Below are positions 56,135-64,000 of a stretch of 64,000 nucleotides of DNA, in pieces. The stretch covers positions 70,229,392 through 70,293,391 of the forward strand of contig NC_030684.2 of assembly GCF_000004195.4 (NCBI RefSeq). Reading direction: 5' to 3'. Source of the DNA: Xenopus tropicalis (lineage: Eukaryota > Chordata > Amphibia > Anura > Pipidae). The stretch's first letter is position 1. Each line of letters starts with the position of its first letter. The notes beneath the pieces were generated by a model. That model saw only the letters and a program-made list of their open reading frames with translations. It made no database searches and was not told the origin of the DNA. A program made the translations under genes and the position numbers.

Positions 56135-57055
56135 AAATAGTTTCGGGCTATTCTCTGTTCTGTTGCTAGGTGGCGCTGCTGAGCTGTGTATACTTGTTCC
56201 AGCTCTTTCCCTTACAATGAGATCTATTCTTGTAATCAGCTACAATTTAGTTTTGCCACATCCTAAATTGCTGTACAGTTAAGGCTATAAGCTAAGACTA
56301 CATAGAGGCCCACTTATCAATATTCAAGTTTTGTGGTTTTAGAGGATTTTGAAAGCACAAATAAACTAATTTCCAGTAAACCGAATGGCAAGTCATTTAT
56401 TAAAAGATCAGAATTGAGAAAGCATGAACGAATTAAAAGAACGTGAAAACCACACATGTTTTGTGGGTTTTATGGTTTCCTATGCTTCTGCATAGATGTA
56501 GAAGATATAGAAAAACCTTAAAACTTCTAATGAATTAAATAAAGATTGTTACAATTTGCCTAGGATAACTCCAATTGACTTCTGCATGACCTTGACAGTT
56601 TTTAGATGGCAAAGTTTTCTATTAGTGTTTTACGTGGTTTTGGTGCATAAAACTTTGCTTTTTTTTTTTACACAAAAAATTGTGTTTCAGTGCAGAAAAA
56701 ACAAACTTGACTGGTGTTCAGAATGGTTGGCCTTGAATGGGCTGCCTTGGAACTTCCATGGGAGGTGGCAGGCCCTTAGTTTGGGGTTCTGTGCCACATT
56801 ATACAAAACACAAATGTTGGGGCACCCTTTAAAAGCACGGTTCACTGCTGTTGCATATGGAATGTGTGATGAAGAGGAGTCCTGTACACAGAGGTGCTAT
56901 GGCTATAATGCATCCACCACCCACTCTCTAAAAAAGATCTCTGGTTGCCAGATGGTTAGTTACACCTGTCTCCTCTATGAACACACACCAAACCTGGGAA
57001 GTTTCCTTGTATGCCTTCTGACATGACTTTTTTAAACTGGCCTACTTACTTACAG
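56135..57055. other. Unassigned; one 156-codon open frame
   Basis: A plus-strand frame at 56556-57026 is open for 156 codons. It starts with a Phe/Leu/Val-rich stretch and has no domain I recognise and no intron or promoter signals. I treat it as chance or an old repeat, not a gene. Confidence 0.3.
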
Positions 57056-57306
57056 TACAGATATGGAATCCCTTATCTGGGGAATTATGGGAAGCCCATC
57101 TCCCATAACTTCATTTGTAAACATATAATTTAAATGATTAAATGATTAAAATGATTAAAACAGTATCTTGTACTTGATGGTAACTAAGCTGCATGAATCC
57201 ATATTGGTGGCAAATCAATCTTTCTGTGTTATTAAATTACAGAAACATCCCTTATCTGGAAAACCCAAGTCCCAAGCATGCTGCATAACAGATCCCACAC
57301 CTGTAC
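57056..57306. mobile_element. Palindromic 'acaggtatggg' MITE, diverged full copy
   Basis: 'acagatatggaatcccttat' to 'cagatcccacacctgtactt'. It contains the uninterrupted 'cttgatggtaactaagctgc', which shows what the copy at 13863-14845 looked like before its insertion. Confidence 0.68.
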
Positions 57307-57782
57307 TTCAGCCCACTTCAAGTACACAATGTTAAACACTGATCAATAAAATGCATGCTTCAAGAGACAAAGTATTCTACTCTGCAATTTTCTACTGCTT
57401 CCAATTATGGGTCCTTTTAAATGATTCACTGGGTATACATAACCAATAGTTTTCCTGTGTTTGTCTCTTAATGTTTTATCTCTTTGTGAGCAATACATTT
57501 TGGTATCTTTTTGTTTATTTTATTAAGCTGATGATTTTCAAGTTGCTTTCAAATTGCAAATGACATATATGCTCGAAACTAGTCAAAACAAATAATTTTT
57601 CCTCACAAAGTTCTCTACCCCTACCCTTTCTGCATTTTACTTATTTAAGAAAACCATTTGTCCTATTTTTGCATGACTTGGGCAGGGCCAAATACCTGCC
57701 CTCCTTTTGCCCCAAGCTACCGGCCTAGAAATAATCACCACTTACAGCTTGTCCTTCGATTGGAAAATGTATTGGCCAAAGC

Positions 57783-58380
57783 TTTATTACATAACATAAG
57801 CAATAAAATACATTAACATAAATATAAATAACAAGTAAATAATAACAGTATTAACAAGTATATTAACAAATACTAAACAGTAATCCTTCCAGCTCTGAAG
57901 TCCCTGGCAATGGGCCAAACTAAGTGCATGACAACCGTACCGGCCACCAGCCTCTCGTGCCTTCCAGCATGGTGGGTACGCAGGGTTGCATGCTTCAACC
58001 AAGGTATCAATATAACGTAACACCTCCCAGAGACCCATCGCTCTTAGAGAGGAAACATCCATAACCATGTCCCATTGAACAAGTGGGACTTGCTAAACTC
58101 GGCACTGCCAACAAAATTTATCTCCATTGCCAGGGACCCGCCGCCCGGCTGTGACAACGGGCCATCCTCCCTTAGCTTCTTGCTTCGCCATATCCCCAAA
58201 ATACTCACCTTCTTGGGTCAACTTAACCTGTATCCCATTACCCAGGCCACATTTGTGACAACTAACACAAAGGGTAACAATGGGAGGGCGGGTGGGACTC
58301 CGTTTTCTCTTTCCAAAATGGATACCCTCCTTAACCGCGCCTGCTTCAAATCCCATATGCTCCACCCCCCAAATGCTAAA
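57783..58380 (-). pseudogene. Possible minus-strand retroelement or gene remnant, family unknown
   Basis: On the minus strand two frames follow each other, about 58365-58093 then 58068-57787, separated by a stop. The first has Cys pairs ('LCVSCHKCGLGNG', 'FCWQCRV') and 'WPVVTAGRRVPGNG'. The second has 'LWEVLRYIDTLVEACNP' and 'CHALSLAHCQGLQSWKD'. A minus-strand AATAAA near 57783 follows. Composition is more GC-rich than the flanks. I do not recognise the family; a degraded retrotransposon is the first guess. Confidence 0.35.
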
Positions 58381-58544
58381 TACTAAGCCCCAACTATTAA
58401 CCCTTGTCTGGCAGTTTGTCCCGCCCAGTCATGAGCCCTTTTCCAGCAATTGCTGTATCGGGCTTCCCTTTCCTTTGTTTTTCTGTACATGTTTAGGAAC
58501 AGAGTAAGTAGGTGGGGACAAGAAGTAAAAGAATTATGCAGCAT

Positions 58545-58770
58545 GGTGACTCAGTGGGTCCTGAATTTGATTCCAGTTCAGGCGCAATCTGTAAGGAGAT
58601 TATGTTCTTCCCATGTCTGCTTGAATTTCTCCGGGTACTCTTGTTTCCTCCCACACCATGAAAACCTGCAGACAGGTTAATTGGCTTCTGATAAAATCGG
58701 GCCTTGCAAATGTGATAGGGACCTTATATTGTAAGCTCCACTGGGGCAGGGACTGATTACAAATAATAAC
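58545..58770 (+). repeat. SINE-like repeat
   Basis: 'ggtgactcagtgggtcctga' and 'gattccagttcaggc' resemble a degraded tRNA-derived head. They are followed by 'gtctgcttgaatttctccgg', 'tttcctcccacaccatgaaa', 'aggttaattggcttctgata' and 'ttgtaagctccactggggca'. This order of words is a familiar vertebrate SINE; the tail overlaps the family at 23490-23640. Confidence 0.65.
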
Positions 58771-58954
58771 TGCAGGGAAAGGAAGAATGTGATGGGATGT
58801 GGAATTCTTAAGTGAATTAACACAAGTGCTCATGGAAATCCGATGTCTCTTTGTGCAAAACACAAACTAAAGATTAGAAACTTTATACTTTGTTATGAGC
58901 AGCTGTGGTAGAATTTTCTTCTTTGTTATTAATTCTCACTATCTGTTTTTACCA

Positions 58955-59465
58955 TTAAAGGAGATGTACAGTCAAAAAATACATTTCCATTACCAGTCAA
59001 AAATTAAAGTAAAAAAATACATTTCCATTACCAGGTCCATTGCTAAAAAAGAAGTCTGCCTTCAACAGCAGTGTGTGTGGTTGTTTCATGTGTTTGTTCT
59101 AACTTCTCAGGCTAACCGCAGTGAGAAACAACTCCACACTGTTTCCTGCCACCCAGAACTCAGAGCAACACTGATAGTAATACAGCCACCCTCTGTCTAA
59201 AGATCTATGCAGGCTGAAGTCAGTGCCTGTGAAGAGAAGGGTAGACCAAAGTGCATATTTTTTTTATAAAATTGGTACAGATTTTTTTTTTATTTAACTA
59301 TATTGAGGATCTTTGGAAGATCTGTGGAAAAAGGTGAATATAGCTAGCCCCATGTGAAATTTCAACATTTAATCTGTTGTTTTTTTAAAAAATGCAGATT
59401 CTGCTGGAAAAGCTATATTAACTTATGCGCTTTTAAAAAAACATGTTTTCCTATGACAGTAACAA
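58955..59465. mobile_element. T2-like MITE
   Basis: Starts TTAAAGGAGATGTACAGTCA and ends 'aaaacatgttttcctatgac', the inverse of the terminus at 23872-23893. An internal duplication of 'aaatacatttccattaccag' lies at 58977-59035. Right boundary approximate. Confidence 0.5.
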
Positions 59466-59479
59466 GGAAATAATGGGAA

Positions 59480-60377
59480 CCAGGAACATAAGAAGGCTTT
59501 TAAATATAAGGGTTACAAAGGAGAGTGTATGTGTTAAAATCAAGGTACATCTCAGCATTTACTATTGTGTTGTTTGTGTAGTATGAGCCTTTGAGATGAT
59601 AAAATGGTTTGCGATGAGGCACAAAACCTGCTGCTAGAACTATAATATTATAGAGCTTTTCTCATAGCTTGTGATTGCACAATATGGGAACATTTCCAGA
59701 GAGAGTTATCAGCTCACCTGGAAAGTCCATGTTTTTACCACCCTATTTAATGTTTGAATTGCATGGCTGACTTGGTACTTGTTTATTTTTCAAATTGTAT
59801 GTGTGCATTGCCTTTCTGATTGCTATTTCTTTGATAAGATAATTGGCTTGCAGCCTTCGCCCCCAGCCCCTTTAGTTAAACATTTTGCTTTTTTTAGCTA
59901 CTCTTTCCTCTGCATGGCATATTCCAAACTACCAAGCCATGCCCCAGTTACTAACCACTATCTGATAAACTAATCATATTTCAGAGTGTTTCTTTAATAG
60001 AGAGTTTTAGCTCAGTAACTGCATACCCTGTCCAATTTAGAGTAATGTCTCACTGGGAAACTAATCACCTGCGATAAATCTCCAGTACCATGATGAGCAA
60101 CTAATCTGAAAAAGCCTGAAAAGCCTTCCCATAGGGCAATAAAGGTAATTGCCAGTGGAAAGGCCTATACATCGCTTCGGTTTGCTGAAGTCCCTCAAAG
60201 TTGCCTGCAGGATGAAAGCCGAAGCAAGCGTATGCCTTTTCACAGGCAATTCCCTTTATTGAAAGTGGAAAGCTTTTCGATTTATCACCTGCGGTAGCGG
60301 AGATTTATCACACGCAACTAATCTCCCCATGGGACATTACCCTTATTGTATATCCGTACTATGGCTGTTGCTTACTA
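59480..60377. other. Intergenic; one inverted-repeat segment near 60060-60330
   Basis: 'aatcacctgcgataaatctcc' at 60063 and 'ttatcacctgcggtagcggaga' near 60283 bracket a segment with 'tgaaagccgaagcaagcgta'. The ends 'gtctcactgggaaac' and 'tccccatgggacattac' are inverse, so a further MITE of about 290 bp is likely. No gene. Confidence 0.4.
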
Positions 60378-60604
60378 AAGGTGGCCATACATGGTAAGAT
60401 TTGCTCATTTGGCGAAGTCACCAAAGTAGCAACTCTTTCCCCCAATATGCCCACCTTGCATTACAATGAAGGGGATATAAGAAGTCGGGACAAGAACTGC
60501 ATCAATGAGCCGATACAGCCCTTAATCCGACAGGAAAATCAAGCCTGCCGATCAACATTTGCCCAATTTGTGGCCAGATATCGGTCAGGGACCCATACAT
60601 GAGA
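60378..60604. repeat. 'ggccatacacg'-family MITE, diverged
   Basis: 'ctaaaggtggccatacatgg' to 'agatatcggtcagggaccca'. Shares 'gatttgctcatttggcga' with 45870-45890. Confidence 0.6.
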
Positions 60605-60789
60605 GATATTCTTCCATGTTTACTGAAGTGCCATGCACCGGTCCTGTGAGATATGGTTACACTCCGGGTTACCCAGTCTTCAGGCTCCCAATTTCCTGGT
60701 ACTCCACGGCGTCTCTTCAGGGAGATTGTGACACCTGGGGTGTCAATTATGGGTTACGGTGTGCTATTGGTAGCCTCATTTTGGACTGT

Positions 60790-60948
60790 CAGCCTAAAGA
60801 AGGCTCTGTTTGGCAGTACATCTGGATTTTATACAACCAAAACTTGCCTCCAAACTATGAATTTAAAAATGAGCACCTGCTTTGAGGCCACAGGGAGCAA
60901 CATCCAAAGGGTTGGGGAGCACATGAGCCATTGGTTGGGGATCACTTG
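60790..60948 (-). repeat. hAT (Charlie-like) MITE, minus orientation, partial
   Basis: 'gagcacctgctttgaggcca', 'gggagcaacatccaaagggt' and 'ccattggttggggatcactt' are the inverse of the left half of 46363-46605 and 43459-43703. The other end is not clear. Confidence 0.65.
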
Positions 60949-61715
60949 AAATGGTTGTTTTCATTGATTGATAAGCTTTCAGGATAAGCTAGGTCCTACG
61001 ATAACAAAAATATTATTTAAAAATTTTAACGTGGCAGACGGGGAGATCCCTTGTCACGGGCGGTGGGATGGCGTATGCGGTGCTGAAGTTTCCTCTCAAG
61101 GCAACTTCTGAGATTTCGAGGTAGGCTGTGGCAGACTGAGAAGCTGATAACCACATATACCGTATTTCATAATCAGCCACTAAGATCTCCACCTTCCCTG
61201 TAAAGCTGTTTTTGAACCCATTAGACTTTTATCTTTTGATATGGGAATAGGTTGATGTTTGTCCAAACACAAAAGAAATTTCAGTATATATATATATATG
61301 TGTGTCACCAACATTAGTTTCTATTGAAAGGGGATTAGCCATTTGCTTATCTGACTTTGGCAAACAAAGGTGTCATGATAAACTCACACTTGTATGCCAA
61401 CAGCAAATCAGAATGAGAGAATATAACCTTCCTCAGTCATTTTTTAAAGCCAAGAAATGTATCATATAAGTGAGCCACCCAATCCATAACTGAAGACAAC
61501 ATCTACAGTCCAATGTGATCCACGGTTAAAAGTAATTCCTGCTGGGGCCAAATTATATCTAAATGAACCCCGATCATATTTGGACAATACAGTAGCAGAA
61601 CCTGCATTCAGTGTCAGGCATCCCAAGACCACCTAACCAACGCTTTTGTTTTCTGTTCACTGGATCAGACATAATATATATTTATTCTTTAAACATTGAT
61701 TCTTGAAATGGACAC
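60949..61715. other. Intergenic, nothing recognised
   Basis: Contains a short TA run at 61286-61299. No coding segment or clear transposon end. Confidence 0.4.
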
Positions 61716-61718
61716 TTT

Positions 61719-62282
61719 GGGGCACATTTACTTACCCACGAACGGGCCGAATGCGTCCAATTGCGTTTTTTTTTTGTAATGATCGGTATTTGGTGATTTT
61801 TCGGAAAATTGTCGCGACTTTTTCGTTGCCATTCCGAATGTTGCGCAAAATCTGGCAATTTTTTCGTAGCGGTACTACTTGCGCGAAAAGTCGCGACTTT
61901 TTCGTAGCCTTCGCGCCGAGTACGAAAGATTCGGATTCATTCAAGCTTCAGTATGGTGATTTTTCTTGGGCCAGGTTGGAGCTGCAGGGTGCCATTGAGT
62001 CCTATGGGAGGCTTCCAAAATCATGCTAAGTCTGAAAGTTTCGCCCGCCGCTTACGAGCGCTCAATACGAAAAAGTCGCGACAAGATATGAGCGCATCGT
62101 AATGGCTACGAAAAACTCGCGTTTTTTCGCGCAAATCGTATTGGTAAGGAAAAAGTCACGACAATTTCCGAAAAGTCGTAAAGGCGCCGAAAAAATTGCA
62201 AAAAATACGAAAAAGTCGCAAAATGTTCGTATTCCAATCGGAATTTTTCCGATTCGGATTCGTGGGTTAGTAAATGTGCCAC
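61719..62282. mobile_element. Harbinger-like MITE (ggggcacatttacttacccacg ends)
   Basis: GGGGCACATTTACTTACCCA at the left and the inverse '...agtaaatgtgccac' at the right. Shares its central block (61935-62050) in inverse orientation with 34120-34225. Many 'gaaaaagtcgcgac' words. Target duplication not clean (TTT / TAA). Confidence 0.75.
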
Positions 62283-62327
62283 TAAGTCTGTAAATAATGA
62301 GAACAATAAGCATATTGTGCTTGATGC

Positions 62328-63294
62328 CAGGGTCGGACTGGGTCGGACACTGGAAAAAAATCCAGTGGGCCCCGACTCTAGTGGGTCCCGACAGGCCAGA
62401 CCTGACCCTTACTGGTGCTCCACTGGCCCACAGTGTTCCTCCCCTGATGCGTTAAAGGACATGTAAACCCTACACACAAAAATGTAATCAGTGAACAGCC
62501 TCTTTGAAATCTTTCAATACCTGCCACTCTGGTTGTCCAGAGGTTAATAGTAAGGCTGCAACATCCCCTTAATCACTTAGATTTCCTTCTCCTCCTGTAA
62601 CCCACTCGGCCCCCTCCCTCAGGAATTTGCTTTGGCTGTTGGCTTGTGGGCATGCTCAGTTGTTCTAAGCTCAGATTACTAAACACGCCCCCCCCAGTCT
62701 AACAGCCAGTGAAGAGATGGCATTACTGGTTCCCATAGAAACTCAGCTCTTGCTGTCTGCTTCAATTTTTTTCTCCTGAGCTCAGCTTTACCATTACAGT
62801 GCTCAAACAAAGCAGAACATTTATCAGACAGTTCTGCCTGTGTGAGCCTGTATTCTTGATGAAATGTATGTTGAATAAGGGTCTGTGTGTGTATGCTGTT
62901 TGCAGATTTAAATGTATCTTATTATGTATCAGAGGAAAAATTGCCACTGGGTGAAAGCTGCTATTGGCTTTAGGAACATGTGATGGTGCTGGCAAACGTT
63001 GGGGATATATGCAGTACAAATGGTGCCATTTGGGTGGGGGAGACGTGCCCAACTGATATACATTGTAGGCAAATGTAGGCTTTACATGTCCTTTAAACTT
63101 ACATGTGCTCAGGGGAGGACGCCAGGCAGGGGCCCCTGCGGGGTGTTAGGGAAGCTCAGTGGGGGCACCTGCGGGAGGGTTAGGAGGCTCAGTGGGGGCC
63201 CCTAAGCGGTGCAGGGGATGTGGCAGGTGGGGGCACCTGCAGGGCCCCTGGGGCAGCAGTCCCGGTGGGCCCTGCACCCCCCAGTCCCACCCTG
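62328..63294. mobile_element. hAT MITE with perfect 8-bp TSD, hosting a second MITE
   Basis: Ends CAGGGTCGGACTGGG and (reverse strand) CAGGGTGGGACTGGG. CTTGATGC lies on both sides (62320-62327 and 63295-63302). Its own body is split by the element at 62452-63096; the right part has tandem 'ggctcagtgggggcccct'-type units (63150-63240). Confidence 0.88.
62452..63096. mobile_element. T2/Kolobok-like MITE nested in the hAT element
   Basis: TTAAAGGACATGTAAACCCT to 'gtaggctttacatgtcctTTAA', 645 bp. TTAA at both borders fits a TTAA duplication. The fragment at 38259-38420 is a relative. No transposase. Confidence 0.85.
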
Positions 63295-63302
63295 CTTGAT
63301 GC

Positions 63303-64000
63303 TGCAGGAAATATGAAATGGAGTTCACCAAAGGCCACTGAGAAGTTTACAACAACAGGATAAAGTATTGTTGCCTTGTGAAAAAGGATTTGGTCCATCA
63401 AGTATCTTGTAAAATGTAATCCAATACTGAAAGTCGTATTCTATCTCTGTAAATAAATATTCATGTTCCTTCAAACCCTCACTTTAATAGCTCTTAAAAG
63501 AGTAGAAATGTGACATGAGTAAAAACAGCTGTCTGCTAGTGTAGTACTGAACTGAACACTAGGGATGTACTTAATTAAGGTAATAATTCCACATTCCTCT
63601 CTAATATTCAGAAAAACCACATGCCAACCATTCTTTGAATATTCAGAATATGTTGCAGGTTCAGTTCAGTGTTAAAGTTTTTGTGAACTTGTTTGTGTCA
63701 AACCCACAAAATATGAATTCAGTGTAACCCTAATAGATAACAAAATAAAATGTCAAAAATGGTTTCTCTAAAGCTACATGTTATCATTTTTCAGTTATTC
63801 TGTTGTTCTTCATACCTCTCTAACCATTCCAACCAACAAATCATTTTCTCTACATCCATCCAATCCTTCCAATGTCAGAAACAAAAATCAGAATGTGAAA
63901 GAAAAGAAGCTAAATATTAAATAATTTTCAATATTTTCTATATTAGTAAAGGTCATGTCAAATGCCATTAGGGTTAAACAAGCACGCCGCCACACAATAA
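63303..64000. other. Right flank, nothing recognised
   Basis: AT-rich sequence to the window edge; no exon, RNA gene or transposon terminus identified. Confidence 0.4.

Overview
The window looks like nuclear DNA of a frog, most likely Xenopus. Four intron-bearing vertebrate genes are recognisable by their proteins. The space between them is packed with short non-autonomous DNA transposons of types I know to be abundant in Xenopus: TTAA-flanked T2/Kolobok-like MITEs, palindromic 'acaggtatggg' elements, hAT, Harbinger-like and Tc1 elements, and CR1/Rex-type LINE tails. Species assignment is inference; no search was run.

Genes, left to right. (1) slc1a5, neutral amino acid transporter, + strand, 946-8476, eight coding exons, 527 aa, all splice phases consistent. 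(2) fkrp, fukutin-related protein (ribitol-phosphate transferase of dystroglycan glycosylation), - strand, 21906-20452, whole CDS in one exon, 484 aa. (3) dact3, Dapper family antagonist of Dishevelled/beta-catenin signalling, + strand, 27976-41442, four coding exons, 421 aa, with a 10.8 kb first intron. (4) gng8, G-protein gamma subunit, + strand, 48713-50950, two coding exons, 70 aa. Order and relative orientation match human 19q13.32 (SLC1A5-FKRP-STRN4-PRKD2-DACT3-GNG8, from memory), except that I see no exon of strn4 or prkd2 between fkrp and dact3. The four genes share a conserved neighbourhood, not a pathway.

Layout. 1-945: repeat ends and the GC-box promoter region of slc1a5. 946-10000: slc1a5 and its 3' UTR. 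10-20.4 kb: intergenic, with a long hairpin element, a Tc1 relic split by a hAT element, and a large frog repeat. 20.4-22 kb: fkrp. 22-27.9 kb: a MITE/LINE cluster and the head-to-head fkrp/dact3 upstream region. 28-44.7 kb: dact3; intron 1 carries a 55-bp minisatellite of about 32 core copies, a second 32-bp minisatellite and several nested transposons. 44.7-51.1 kb: gng8 and flanks. 51.1-64 kb: no recognised gene; several hAT-type elements, some with internal satellites and intact 8-bp target duplications.

The most interesting points are a six-copy decapeptide repeat in dact3, a set of hAT-ended elements that carry internal minisatellites, the 601-bp higher-order structure of the intron-1 minisatellite, and several nested insertions that give a relative order of transposon activity. 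I found no RNA gene, CRISPR array or undescribed multi-gene system.
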